DNA of 64,000 nucleotides, taken from Hydrangea macrophylla. Lineage: Eukaryota; Streptophyta; Magnoliopsida; Cornales; Hydrangeaceae. Below, piece by piece: positions 33,261-46,240 of this stretch. The DNA is taken from NCBI GenBank assembly GCA_033977485.1, contig CM066994.1, positions 84,196,871 to 84,260,870 of the forward strand. Reading direction: 5' to 3'. Numbering within the stretch: the first letter of the stretch is position 1; every line of letters begins with the position of its first letter. The notes beneath the pieces are model-generated. The model had not been told where the DNA came from and ran no database searches. It saw nothing but the letters and a program-made list of their open reading frames with translations. The translations under genes and the position numbers were made by a program.

Positions 33261-36200
33261 AATTTGCTAACAGAGATTGTCATAGAAGACTAACAGGGAT
33301 TGTCATTGAGGCCTAACAGATTACCGTAAAGAAGTTGCCATTGAGGACTAACTCTTATTCGGGAGTCTCCTCGTTCTCACTTCGGACTCAAAGAATTTAT
33401 TTCAGAAAAGTTCGGGAGTCCACGGACTCAGGGGGTTGATTTTTTTCAAAATTTGGGGAGTCTTGAGACTTAAAGAATTTGGACGGAGTTGATAGAAAGA
33501 ATGATTTTCTACATTTACAGACCTTTGGAAGAAACACATCGATCTTGTCAAAAGAGGGAAGTCACCTTTGCCCCTAGTCTTGGACTTATATCATCACTTT
33601 AGCATTATGTTGTGATAGCATTCGAAACCTCTGCTCGTATTGCTCTTGGGATGGTCGTGGAGACTTGTCAAATCTTTATTCGTCATTTTAAACCCACACA
33701 ACTGAGACCATTTATTGACTCATCAAAGGGGGACAAACTTGACAAAGCAAATTACATAAGACGACTGACTCAAATTCTGTATTATTATGAATCAAAGTGC
33801 TTTAATTGTGAATAATGTATCATCTCACTTTTTATTCATCAATTTACAAATGATAGTGCTTTGCTGATAAATCTAAATTTCCCCTTTTGATTTAGCGAAT
33901 TCTTTGCCCATCTAGAATGTGCTTCACATTAGTGCTTTAGCTTATAGAATGAAATGCACTCGATTTTAATCTTTTCAAAACAAACTCAATTTCTTGAGAA
34001 CTTGCCTCAGGCATAGAGGGCTTTTGGCAAACAAAGTTTGCCCCTAGTTTGAAAGAGACTTGGGGGCTTACTTCTATGATAAAAGGGGTTTTCAGCAAAC
34101 GAAGTTTGCCCCTAGTCTGGAATGAGGGATCTACAGGTGCAAACGATATTGCTGGTATTTTTTCGGACTGAAAACCAAGTCAGGCTCGCCTACTTATTCC
34201 CGAATGGGAATCCAGGTCCAAAGTAGTTCGGCTAAATTTTGAAAAAAAGTGCCAGATCATAGCAAAGGTGTCGACCGAACTGAACAGGTTGCCTACGTAA
34301 CCCCAAGTGAGAATCATGTCGAGCGTAGTTCAAGGACTCTAGAGGTTTTGAAAGAATTAGGCTTCAAGAATTGGTGGACTTTTCGAGCCATGTTTTCATT
34401 TGGGTTCAATGAATGCTCTTTCTGAAATGGGTCGCTTATGGTAGCCTTTGAATATGATGATGAGAACATGAACTACTTCTCCCTTTTATTTTCTCCTTTT
34501 CTTTTCTTTTCTTCTTTTTTTTCCTTTTCTTTTCTTTTTTGTTTGTGACGGTTGATTCTTTTCACCTTTCACTAGCCAGTCACATCATGTTTTAATCATA
34601 CTCTATCATGCTCACAAAGCAATATCAGCCCTCTGAATCACTCTTTATTTGACTCAAAGATACTAATTGATACTTTCAAATCTCTCTTTTCATTTCCAAT
34701 TTCTTTTCTTTGTTGAGAACACAAAGCCTTGAGATAATTCATGTACCAATGATGTACTTTGAAGTGCTAAAAAAATCTCAATCTTTTTTTATTCTCTACC
34801 TTTTCTTTTCTCTTTCTTTTCTTTTCTCTATCTCACTATCTCTTAAAATTTTGACTGGCTAGGATTCGGATTTTGAAATCAACACGCATCTTTATTTTTG
34901 CTCTAACTTTTGCCTAGGCGCCCTTTCAGGTTTTCATCCTAGCGAGCTCTCTTTTTTTCTTTTCTTTTGTTTTTCTCTTTTCTTTTTGTGCTCTAACTTT
35001 TGCCTAGGTGCCATTTCGGGTTTTCATCCTAGCGAGCTTCTTTTTTCTCACATTTTTTTCTTTTGAAGAAAAAGTTCATTTAAAACATCTAGCTACCATC
35101 AAAGACCAAGTTTATGGCTTTCAACCATGGGCTCATCTTTTAGGCTTGGTATTTAGGAGAAGGGGATGGTGAGCAAGCCTCAAGTCCCAAGTTTATCTTT
35201 CCAAGATTGAGCGAGAGCATATTTAAATTCTAAAAGTAAAGATAATCAATTCTCTACTCCTCTTTGGATTTGGCACAAAATTTGCCTTGATCACTCGGGG
35301 ATTCTTTTCAATGCAAAGATTTATTAACAAAGATTTTCCATGATTGAAAAAAAAAAAAAGTTATATCCCCCCCCCCCTTTTGGCTTAATGACCCATACAT
35401 TCACGTCTTGGCACACTGAATCAATCAGAATGAGATTTTATTCAACTAGCAGCGGATTACACTCCCTAACTCGATTGATTCGATGAAAACTTGACAATAA
35501 ACTCGATAACAGACTAAATTGAAGACTCGACTGGACTTGACATTTGACTCCAACTTAGACGTGAGTCAATTACAAACTGGACTAGACTCGACTTTAGTCT
35601 CAAATGGAGTGTCACAGATGATCTTTAATTTATTACATTCCCAAGAGCACCCACATTTGCTTCAGCAGCAATATTCACAAACATTATCACCTCACTAGCA
35701 TCATTTGAACCTTCGGGTATGCCACCCGTGTTTGCAGAAACATTATCTGTTCCTATGGCCAATTTCTTGGTTAAGTGGCCCTTCTTTGAATCATTAGGTC
35801 CACAAACTAATCAACCTCAACATAATCCTTTTCATTATCTTCTCTCTTCTAACTAATCTCACGCTTGCACTGCTAACCCAAACTTTTCTAGGTTGATGCT
35901 ATCTCGCCTACTGTCATGTTTCATTTTTAATTAATTTTGATTGATTTCAAAAGAATTTTCATTTTGTTATTATTTTTTCACATTTTCTTTTGCAAATGCT
36001 TAGTAAAATGTTCATGAACGGTTCATATGTCACACGGATGCAATGCATGTGTGTGTGTGTGCCTGTTCTATATGCCAAAGAAACAAAAAATCTAATCCTA
36101 ACACATAAAAACACATAAGCACATAAAATCCTCATTCATGTCAAACGCGCCAATTTCACCTCTTATTGTGATCCTCACTACCTTTTCAAAGGTCAAGTAT

Positions 36201-37162
36201 TCAAAAAATTTTGAAATTCATTTGAAAATCATTTCTTTAAATGATGAGATCTTTCAAAAACAATTCTCAAGGATTTTGAATCTTTTATTTAAAAATGAGG
36301 ATGTGGACTTATTTCTCGATAAAGATGATTGGATTGAAATTTTGCTTTGAAATTTATTTGAAGAGCATTTGTTCCAAAAACAATTCCTAAATTTTTTGGA
36401 TTCTTCCTTAGAAGATGATCATGTGAAAATATATTTTAACAAAGATTAGCTTGGGGCTTTAATTAAAAGGTGAGCTCCAAAGATTTTGAAAGTGTGATTT
36501 TCCAAAAAAAAACCTTGGGGTAAAGATGCCAAAAAATTCTTGCTCGCTTACAAAGATGGATTTAAAATTCTCTGGGTAGAAGGGTCACATGATCGGATTA
36601 TCACCGTACTTTTCATGAATTCGGATGCATACAAGGTCAATGATGCTTAGCTAATAAGATAAGAGATGTAATCTAACAATCAAGATTCAGCATGTTCCCA
36701 AATGTCTTGGGACATAAGAAGGAATTGCTATAAGATAATTAGAAGATTACACATCTTACATCAAACATGCATCATCATCATCTCAAGTAATCATGCAAAA
36801 CTCCCTAGCATATAATCCTAATCAAGAGTTGATTTTCGAAGATTAAGGTTCTAACAAAAGCTATTATGCAAATGCTGGGTTTTGGTCAAATAAGGGACCC
36901 TTAACACACATCCGATAGGATGCTTCATATACCAATGCATGGTACGAGAACAAGGGTGATCACACAGTCCCATGATGGCTTGACGGACCAGGTTGCCCCG
37001 AGCCTCCAAGGTCATAGTTCCGTTCAATCGACTGGCAAGACATGCAAGTGCAATACAATAGGCACACACAAAAATTAATTAATTCCATTAAAAGGATGCT
37101 TTCAAGTCTAATCCTCAAGTGAACCCAAAATCAAAATTCTGGTCTGTGAAACTAGAGATTCT
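33261..37162 (-). mobile_element. Ogre-like interior without recognisable genes
   Basis: These 3.9 kb contain no long frame on either strand. Visible items are two copies of 'ttttgcctaggcgccctttc' + 'aggttttcatcctagcgagc' (about 34908-34950 and 34998-35036), two 'caaa.gaagtttgcccctag' blocks (about 34030 and 34098), polypyrimidine runs at 34495-34540 and 34798-34835, and a C11 tract near 35370. In element sense this is the leader plus the position where ORF1/gag/pol should be; the coding block is absent. The minus-strand frame at 37069-36851 (72 residues) lies in the leader and has no known relatives. Confidence 0.6.
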
Positions 37163-37190
37163 GGATTCGATCCCTATTAGAGTCGCCAGA
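37163..37190 (-). promoter_or_regulatory. Primer-binding site of the Ogre-like element (tRNA-Arg type)
   Basis: On the minus strand 'tggcgactctaatagggatc' followed by 'gaatcc' begins one base pair from the 5' LTR. The complement reads like the 3' part of a tRNA (T-arm GGATTCGATCC and acceptor ending CGCCA). A TGGCGACTCT primer-binding site is typical of Tat/Ogre elements; assignment to tRNA-Arg is from family knowledge. Confidence 0.8.
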
Positions 37191-37191
37191 T

Positions 37192-40094
37192 TGTGGATAT
37201 TGCAATTTTTCTCATACCCACAGCTTTTTTTTAAAGATCTTTTCCAAATTCAAATTCAAAACAAGTCGCCAATTAATTTTTAAAAGGAAAATTAAGAAAC
37301 CATTTTAAGACTAACTGATCTTTTGCGAAACCAAAGATTAACTAGGCCCGGGGATTATGGAATGAGAGAGGAAGGAGTCCAACGGACTAAAACACCCTCT
37401 CTCATCCTATCTCGCGATAGGCCTCGACTCCCCATCCTTTTAATCAAATTAAAATTCTAAGCATGCCCTCAACTAATGCATATGTATATATATATTACAA
37501 AAGCATGTCTAAAAGGATGTAAGATTGCTAACGATAAAATATCATTCAAAAATCACATAATTCAAGAAGTAAGCAAGATGATGTGCAAATAGGAAATTAG
37601 GACACTTACCCGGGATCCAACCGCAAATTTTTAAACGTGTAATGCATACAAAAGAATAAATCCTAATAAAAGAGTCTCTAATCACATATACACACTTAAG
37701 GCAATGCTTAATTCTAAGGTGCCGTACAAGTAGTCAAAAATCAATAAAATTAATAAATGAATAAACTAGAGAGGAGTTTTGAGAAATCATACCTTGATAG
37801 CGTTACAAAACAAACGGTTAGTCCACACACTTTAAACAAGATAGATTTATTGAATTCCTAAGTAATAAATCCTAACCTAAGATGATTCTAATTACAAGTA
37901 TCAGTCTTCATGGATGAATGCATATGGACATATGAATATGAACGAGATAAAGCTATGGACTATTCATTGATTTGGATCATTTAGCCTATGGATTTAAGCA
38001 TTAACTAATCATTATTGAGGCATGGTTTGAACCCTAACTCATGAAAATATCATATGAGCCATTATTCACAAGATTGGCCAAAGTTGTGACAGGATTCCAA
38101 AATTTGCTGAGAGCAGATCAGAGCTTCAAAGAAATAAAAGGCATGGTTTACATGGTTTGTTCTTGGTGATCTTTGGACACTAGATGCCTCTGTGAGTCTA
38201 GTTTTTAATCTAAAAAGAAAACCAAGGTTTCAACAGTTAGATCTCTGGGAATTAGACAATTACTAGACGTCACTCAGGACTTCATAACTCTGTGTCCAGA
38301 GTTTTTGTATGATTTTCTAAAAATAGTAAAAAAAATCAGAAACACTTAGACCTTTTGAGGGAACCTCAGTAACACATCAGAATTCATATAAACAATTATT
38401 TGGGGTAAAAAATGTTTGATTAAGGTTCTGATTTACTTATTTCAAAAAGGTGTTGCTGTTCTGAAACTCTGGACAAATTGTTATTGTTTCCTAAAACTTA
38501 TGACCAAACCACTTACAACATGGAATCTCACTAAAACAGAAATTACAGTGGTAGAACTTTGAGTTATAGACACTTTCCCCTTGGTTTCATTCAATTCCAA
38601 CAGTTCGATGTTTAACTAAAATCTTTGATGAAAAGTGGTTGATGAACTCACTGCATCTTTTGTTCAAGTTCATCTTTGTTGGTTAACCCCAACTACTAAA
38701 CCAAGAAGTTAGGCTTAAACCAAATCACTTCTCCTACCATTTGATGGTCATTGGAGACTAAGTACATTTATACTTGTAGATTTTAATAAAGTATGAAGAG
38801 ACTTCATAAAATCTCAACACAATGAATCTAAAACATGAATATAAGTTTAGATTCAAATTATTCCTCCTACCAGTTGATGGTCATTGGAGATTAAGGACAC
38901 TTAAACTTGTGGATTTTGATGAAGTATGAAGAAACTTCATAAAACCTCAAAGTAATGAGTTCAAACTATGGTAAAAGTTCAAACTCATTAACTCAATACA
39001 CTAATATCAACCTTAATCTCCTCATAAATCATGAGTTTATAAGAGTACTAGGTGTTTTTTAAAAAGATTCAAGTAATACATTGAAAGTCTTATGAACCTT
39101 AAGAAATAAACATAATCAAGAGGAAGGAGACCAAAGTTCTACTTCAAGATTTATTTAAGCTTTAAAACCTAAGCTATTTTGATCTAAACTCATGAAATGA
39201 AAGTTCAATCACAATATTGGTGGTGTGTGATGAAATGAGGTGGGAAGAGAGGTTTTTAAAATGTATAAAAGATCCTAAGTATCTATATATTGTGATTGAA
39301 CTTGGTTGTTAAAACTAAGTAACTTAGAGTTTACGTCTAATTATCCTCAACTCCTTTTGTTGCTTTAAGATCTTCCAAGAATAATGATCAAGCTCTTCTT
39401 CTAGCTCCTTCTTTTAATTCCACTTCTCTCTTAATTTAGAAAGTTTTGAAAGAGAATCAATATTGGGATCCTAACATTCTAAATTCCAAGTCCTTTGTAA
39501 TGGGATATTCACCTCCTTTACATAGGCAAATTTTGAGAGGGTATTCCAGTAATTTCAATGTAGAAACCCTAATTCCGGCATCCTTGTAGTGGTACAAAAC
39601 GTGCTGTATTACAGCTGTTTCCCAGAAAATGCGACACTTGCTAGAGATGGAAGCGGCAGTCAATGACAGCTGGTGTGGTACTCAATGAATGCCGCAGCGG
39701 CAATCAAAGAATGCCGCATCAGCATTCATTGAATGCCGCAGACAACTCCAGGAACTGCCGTCTTTTCAGGATTTCCCATTTTTGCGGCATTTGGTGCATA
39801 TTAATGGCATTCAATGGCTGTCGTTGTGGTATTCACTGAATGCCGGTCCGGAAATCAGTGACTGCCGCACTAGCAACCCGTATCTGTCGTAGGTTCTGCC
39901 CTGTGCCATTTTCTCCTATTTTTTCTATTTTCTCTCTTTTTTTTCCTCTCTTTTCCTTTGATCTGAGAAGAAGAGCTTTTGGAAGAACTTGAGTCATCTT
40001 TGGAAGCCCTAGATTAGTCGAACATTGTCATCATCGGATCTTAGAGGTAAGACTCTCCTTAATCCGACGTTTGGTCAAAATTGAGGTGTCTACA
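37192..40094 (-). repeat. 5' LTR of the Ogre-like element
   Basis: Plus-strand ends are TGTGGATATTGC and GGTGTCTACA, 2903 bp, collinear with 25693-28579 with scattered differences. It includes the CpG-rich GCGGCA/TGCCGC block (39640-39890). Confidence 0.88.
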
Positions 40095-41088
40095 CATGCT
40101 CACACAAACAATTATACATGTTTTTCTAACATATTCGCTTGCATAAATAACGGGCTTAACTAACACATGAATTTCGCCCAAATCCAAAATATCAAACTCG
40201 TTATTTAAAACATGTAAATTCCATATAATTCATAGATCTAGAATTCATACCTCGTGCTAACGCTCTATAACTTTGAAGGATTAACTAGAGAGCCAAATAA
40301 ATGTCAGATCTCCGTTTATACGCGATTCCTACAAGTTTTATCTAGTTTTTACCAAATTTCTAAAAATTAGATTTTCATAAAACGTTGCCAAACATGGCCT
40401 AAGAGGTATCAAACCGAAGCTCTTACCTCGAGGAGTTCAAATATGAAATCTGGGGGATAACAGATGGACGAACGGTCTTCGATTTATATCATGAAGCTCG
40501 TGGGAAATAATCTCCTTTTCTCTCTCTCTATCTAGATATTTTTAGAAAGTTTTTATGCCAAAATATCTCATGTTTTCTATTTATAGCCACGACTTTCAGA
40601 TATTATGTTTACCTTCCCACGAGTTCTCAAAACTTCTAATTATCTCTCGAAACATCCTAAACATCCATTTCATCACTTCATGAGTGAAAACTAAAAATAA
40701 TAAAAGTTTTCGTCTAAGTTCCGTTTGGGTCCAAAATCACGTTCTGAAACTATTTTTGTAGAATCTCTATACCACCTACCTTTTATGCAATGTATCACTC
40801 ACATTCTTACCATATTATTCAAAACAATCTAAAATAAGATCAAAACTACCAGAAATTATACACAACAGGTGTAATCACTATTCATAGAATACTAATATTT
40901 TAAATAACATTTGAATCAAATAAATGTCATTTAATCATGCTAATGCATCGTGACTCCTCTAATTACCATGTCTTCAATTGACACCTCATCGGTGACCCAT
41001 GTCAACTCATCTCAATTATTGACATTAATAATTCCTAAATTTAATTATGCAATTAAAAAAATGAATGCATTCTAGAATGGGTGTGACA
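40095..41088 (-). repeat. LTR2 of the chromovirus composite, right segment
   Basis: Resumes at the CATGC target duplication and matches LTR1 3479-4475. It ends GGGTGTGACA directly before the polypurine tract of internal region 2. Confidence 0.9.
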
Positions 41089-41103
41089 ACTCTCCCCTCC
41101 AAA
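41089..41103 (-). promoter_or_regulatory. Polypurine tract of chromovirus internal region 2
   Basis: On the minus strand TTGGAGGGGAGAGT directly precedes LTR2 (TGTCACACCC). Confidence 0.78.
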
Positions 41104-42150
41104 AAGGAAGTTTGTCCCCAAACTTTAACGCATAAGTTGAAAAGATAGGGATACTCATTCCTCATCTCTTCCTCATTCTCCCAAGTAGCTTCCTCTACCG
41201 TATGACTACACCATAGAACTTTTACCATCGAAATTGTCTTAGTTCTCAATACTTGCACTTTCTGATCTAAGATCTCTACTGGATGCTCTATGTAGGTCAA
41301 GTCTTCCTGGATTTGCAATGGTTCTGGTACCATGATCTTACTTGAATCCATCATATACCGTCTCAACATTGACACATGAAACACATTGTGCATATGTTCC
41401 AACTCTGATGACAAATCCAATCGATGACCCACTAGTCCTACTTTCTCTAATATCTCAAAAGGTCCTACGTATCTCAGATTGAGCATTCCCCTTTCCGATT
41501 CGTGTAATGCCTTTTGAATGTGATACTCGCAAGTATATAAAGTCTTCTACTTCAAAGGTCATCGGTCGTTGCTTAGAGTCCGCATAGGTCTTTTAACGAC
41601 TCTGAGATTCACTTTTTTCATAGTGAATTGTATTATCTCAGTTCCTAACAACTTTTTCTCTCCAACCTCGGTCAAACAAATCGGTGATTGACACTTACGC
41701 CCACATATTGCTTCATACGGTGCCATTCTGATACTTGACTAGAATCCGTTGTTGTAAGTAAATTTGATTAACGAAAAATGTTTATCCCAATCACTTCCAA
41801 ACTCTAGTACACAAAGTCTAAGCATATCTTCCAAAGTCTAAATCATTCGCTCTGACTGTTTCATAATCTCTTTCACATATAACTCAGCATGCTTGGACGG
41901 CTTAGTCGTCTTGATCGGTAGAAAATGAGTTGATTTTGTCAACCTATCAACTATGACCCAAATCTTGTTGTTCTTATTAGAAGATCTCAAAAATCCAAAA
42001 ACAAATTCTATCATGATCTTGTCCCATTTCCACTCTGACAGTGACAACGATTGTAGTAGTCTTGCAGGTACTTGTCTTTCTGCTTTGACTTGTTGACATA
42101 CCGAACACTCTAAAATGTGCTTAGCATCTTCCCGCTTCATACCTCTCCAC
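41104..42150 (-). pseudogene. Chromovirus integrase and chromodomain end (internal region 2)
   Basis: Minus strand: a zinc-binding part ECSVCQQVKAERQVPARLLQ, then EWKWDKIMIEFVFGFLRSSN and IWVIVDRLTKSTHFLPIKTT (42140-41838). The C-terminal module follows with LRYVGPFEILEKVG, ELEHMHNVFHVSMLRRYM and VEEATWENEEEMRNEYPYLF (41486-41120). Relative to internal region 1, about 135 bp are missing where KEIMKQSER joins (near 41866), removing the stretch that contains the second catalytic Asp region. Stops in between confirm decay. Confidence 0.88.
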
Positions 42151-43720
42151 CAAAAGTTCTCTCACAAATTCTAGTACATCTTGTTACTTCCCGAATAAAC
42201 TAAATATTTAGTACTATAAGACTCCTTTAAAAGTCTCTCTTTTAAGTGTTTTACGTTCAATACACATAAATGATTTCCAAACATCACACTCTACGTTCCA
42301 TAGTAAACCTCGGCCACTTCCCCAAAGGCATCTCATCTCTCATTTTACATAAATGGCAGTCGTTAAACTATTCCACTTTGATCTTATCTATAATACCTGG
42401 GTGAGCTATGATTGCCTTCATTAAGCCACCATTGGTCTTTGGAAATCTAACTCCAAATATTCCATCTCCTTAACCAACTCTTTTTACTGGGTTAGCTCGT
42501 CAGCTAAATTCCTTGTCGTCTTTTGGCTTAAAGCGTCGGCTACTACATTAGCCTTTCTGGAATGATACTCAATCGAAAGATCATAATCCTTCATCAACTC
42601 TAACCATCTCCTCTGTCTCATATTCAAGTACCGTTGAGTGAAAATGTATTTTAAACTCTTGTGATCCGTGAATTATCATACTTCTCCCCGTATAAGTAGT
42701 GTCTCCAAATCTTTTAGGCATGGATTACCGTGGCCAATTCAAGGTCGTGAGTCAGATAATTAACTTCGTGTGTCTTCAACTATCTTGAAGAGTAAGTAAT
42801 TACCTTGCCACCTTGCATAAGTACACATCCCAAACCCTGATGCGAAGCATCACTATAGATTACAAATCCCTCAGTTCCTGATGGTATTGTAAAGATAGGT
42901 ACTCTCGTAACCACGACTTTAACTCTTGAAAACTGTCTTCATATTCTTAACTCCATTCGAATGTAATACCCTTCCTCATCGACTTTGTCATAAGCAATGA
43001 AATCTTCAAGAAATTCTCAATAAAACGGCGGTAGTATGCAACTAATCCTAAAAAGCCTCAAATTTTAGATACGGATGTTGATTCTACTAATTAGATATAG
43101 CCTCTACCTTGTGAGGATCAACTGAAACTCCATTCTTGTCAATCACGTAACCAAGAAAAGTAATACTCGGTAGCCAGAATGCACACTTCTTAAATTTCCT
43201 GAATAGTTGTTTCTCTCGCAACCTCTGAAGTATGAGTCTCAAGTGTCTCTCGTGCTCCATCTCACTTGGCGAGTATATAAGAATATCAACAATGAACACA
43301 ATCACAAAGTCATCTAAGTAGTCCTTGAAGACTTGATTCATAAGGTCCATGAATGCGGCAGGTGCATTGGTAACTCTAATTGGCATTACTAGGAATTCGT
43401 AGTGTTCGTAGCGCGTTTTGAAAGTTGTCTCCTCTATATCCTTGATTTTTACTCTCAGCTGATGATAGCCCGATTATAAATCTATCTTGGAAAATACTTG
43501 TGCCCTACAAAGTTGATCAAATAGATCGTTAATTCTCAGCAATGGATACTTGCTCTTGATCGTCAACTTGTTTAACTCCCAATAATCAACACACATATGA
43601 ATTAAGCCATCTTTCTTCTTCACAAACAACACTGAAGCTCCCCATGGCGATATGCTAGTTCGGATGAAACCTTTGTCAAGTAATTCTTGTAGCTAAACTT
43701 TCAATTCTTTAAACTCCACA
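42151..43720 (-). pseudogene. Chromovirus RT and RNase H (internal region 2)
   Basis: The RT core is readable in the minus frame 43386-43087: [20 protein letters not shown], then [31 protein letters not shown] and [20 protein letters not shown]. The catalytic motif, F/Y-x-D-D in the family, reads F-I-V-D here, so one catalytic Asp is lost. Upstream (43720-43400) are the RT N-terminal motifs in broken frames. RNase H follows (about 42900-42500) with 'vIYSDASHQGLGCVLMQ'-like remnants in several frames. This segment supplies the part missing from internal region 1. Confidence 0.85.
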
Positions 43721-43899
43721 GGTGCTTTTTTATATGGTGCTTTCGATACGGGTCTTGAGTCAGGTATTATCTCAATGGTGAATTCAATCTCCCTTTCGAT
43801 AATGACATCTGTCAGGTCATTAGGGAATACATCCAGATACTCTCGTACTACTGGAATATCCTCTGCTTTCGATTCGATAGTCTAAATATCACTTACTGA

Positions 43900-44360
43900 A
43901 CATAAAAATCCCTAACATCCCTTTTTAACAACGTACTCGCTTGGATAGCTGAAATCAAATACAGCGGCGGTGTAACTCCACTCCCTTGAAAGCAAAAGTT
44001 TCCATGCACCGGTGATCGAAAATTAACCTCTTACCATTCACAATCTATGGTATCTTGGTTAAGAGCTAACCAATCCATTCCTAATAGCACATTAAAGTGG
44101 TTTACAATAATCGGTATAAGATCTACGGTCATCAACATCCCACCTAGTTTGATCTTGCAAATCTTGTATATCGTAGACGTTACTACCGGTTTACTAAGTG
44201 GTATAGCAATGGACAATTCATATCGCATGGACATAACATTCAAATGCTCAACAAAATGAGTAGATCCTGAATCAAAAAGTATGCATGCAAAGTGTGAACA
44301 TACAAGCATCATCCTTGAGACCACCGTATCAGTAATAGCCATGTCTCCGAGATTCATCTA
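43900..44360 (-). pseudogene. Chromovirus aspartic protease (internal region 2)
   Basis: The minus frame 44357-44031 shows CILFDSGSTHFVEHLNVM, KPVVTSTIYKICKIKLGG and VNHFNVLLGMDWLALNQDTI. The catalytic D-S-G is retained, but residues between STH and FVEHL are deleted compared with the sister copy (SFVSHH absent). It is decayed as part of a broken polyprotein. Confidence 0.83.
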
Positions 44361-44869
44361 AAATGATCTCTCCTCACGATGTTCTATCTCAGGTCACCTC
44401 TTATTTGACTGCTTAGGCTTCGAACCATTGGAAGCCATAGAACTAGCCCCTTGTTAAGGACGCTTCTTCGGACAATCCTTTGCTCGATGTCCTAAGGTAC
44501 TATAATCAAAACACTTGATTTGCAGATAAGATGTAGAACTCGTACTATTCATCCCTTTAGCTCTGTTAGTCAGAAAGCATCAGCCGGTGTGTGGTCGATT
44601 ACATAGTGAGTACAACGGTATGTTACTTGGTACTCTCCTAGAATCACTAAAACTAGAACCAGAGCTTCGTATAAATGACCTATTAAAAGATCCGCCTTGG
44701 TTCCGATCACCAGCCTCATTACCTTGCTTGCCTTGCTGATTCTGCCTCGATCTCTCCATACCACTTTCGGCTACAAGTACCATTTGTTGCACTGCTGCCA
44801 CAGTTGAATGCTCATAAGTCTCTACCCTCAAACAGATATTCTCCTTTAAACCTTCCTCAAACATCCTTA
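44361..44869 (-). pseudogene. Chromovirus gag C-terminal part (internal region 2)
   Basis: The minus frame 44864-44580 has MFEEGLKENICLRVE, VAAVQQMVLVAESGMERSRQ and a Gln/Gly/Asn/Ser-rich linker. The zinc-knuckle region follows at about 44520-44450 in another frame with changed residues. The gag is cut at the TTCTA/CTCTA duplication by the nested chromovirus (44875-54839). Confidence 0.8.
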
Positions 44870-45629
44870 TTCTATGTCACACCCCGGCATAGCCAAAATA
44901 TGGAAAAATTTAAAGTTTTTGTCTTGGACCTAGAGGCACGTGACTGGTGGAAGTACCGAATTGTCCATGACCAAAATAATAATAAGTAAATGCTATGACA
45001 AAAGGGTAAAAGCAACATCTACTACTAGAATATGTTACAATGAAAGGCTACAACGGTACTGGCTAATTAAATACATAAGAGTCTTATGACTCTCGGCCTT
45101 ACAAAAACTATTACAAAAATGTGATAAGTCTTCTGATTACAACAAAAAAATTTACAAAAGGGAAGCTACTGGTCTTCTTCCTAACTTGCATAAGTATAAT
45201 CCTCTTCAGTACAATCTTCTTCCACGTTATATTCTTGAGTAGCTCCATAGCATGTGTTCTTGTGACCTGGATAAGCTGGACATGGGAATGTCCAGCGATA
45301 TGAACGTCGTCAGCTTATGAAAGCTGAGTGAGAAAACTAAACCAAATGGAACATATGTAGTAAATCACAACAAAGATACCCTTATTACTTTTTAACACGT
45401 CTTTTAAGATCTTTGCGTTCTCACCGTCGAGTTATAACTACCAATATACCCGAACACGTATTCAAAAAGAAAACGTCCAACTGAGAAAACTCGTCTCGAT
45501 ATTCTGAACACCACTATCATCTGTTGCCAACATCCGACATCATTTACTAACCCAAAATATCTCTTACTAACTAAACCATCTTTCATTTACCAAAACACCT
45601 TCCACCAACCGAAACATCTTTTAAAACCC

Positions 45630-46240
45630 ACCTTGTCAAGACGAACTGATGTGTTAGGGAGTGCAAGAATATGCATTCCATCATGAAGAACCGAAAGGAG
45701 TCTTCACTCTAAGAAACACCACTTCGCCATCACGAAGAACTGAAGCGTTTACAGAGTGCAAGAACATCCATTCCATCACTAAGAACCGAAAGGAGTCTTC
45801 ACTCTAAGAAACACCACTTTATCATCACGAAGAACTGAAGCATTTACAGAGTGCAAGGACATCCATTCCATCACTAAGAACTGAAAGGAGTCTTCACTCT
45901 AAGAAACACCACTTAACCATCATGAAGAACCGAAGCGTTTACGGAGTACAAGGACATCCATTCCATCACTAAGAACTTAAAGGAGTCTTCAATCTAAGAA
46001 ACACCACTTCCCCATCACAAAGAACAGAAGCGTTTACGGAGTGCAAGAACATTCATTCCATAACTAAGAACCGAAAGAAGTCTTCACTCTAAGAAAAACA
46101 ACTTCGCCATCACGAAGAACCGAAGCGTTTACGGAGTGCAAGAACATCCATTCCATCACTAAGAACCGAAAGGAGTTTTCACTCTAAGAAACACCACTTC
46201 GCCATCACGAAGAACCGAAGCGTCAACCGTACCCCTTTCG
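45630..46240. repeat. ~96-bp tandem repeats in the 3' LTR, about six copies
   Basis: Unit: 'ccatcacgaagaaccgaagc', 'gtttacggagtgcaagaaca', 'tccattccatcactaagaac', 'cgaaaggagtcttcactcta', 'agaaacaccacttcg'. The same block is at 52395-52995 in the 5' LTR. Confidence 0.92.

Larger units (their letters stand above)
25693..40094 (-). mobile_element. Tat/Ogre-like non-autonomous LTR retrotransposon with giant repeat-filled interior
   Basis: Two 2.9-kb LTRs (25693-28579 and 37192-40094) flank an 8.6-kb interior. On the minus strand a tRNA-type primer-binding site starts one base inside the right-hand LTR, and the purine tract 'caaagaggggcaaa' abuts the left-hand LTR. These signals, an LTR beginning TGTAGACACCTC and a TGGCGACTCT primer-binding site, are those of Tat/Ogre elements. 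Flanking CATGG (25688-25692) and CATGC (40095-40099) are the target duplication with one mismatch; uninterrupted LTR1 has CATGC at the same place. I find no gag, protease, RT or integrase, so the copy would need proteins from elsewhere. Confidence 0.82.

Noticed and set aside
33612..33815. 67-residue plus-strand frame ending ESKCFNCE, suggestive of a zinc knuckle
   Set aside because: Only one Cys pair, no His-Cys second half, and the wrong strand for the element.
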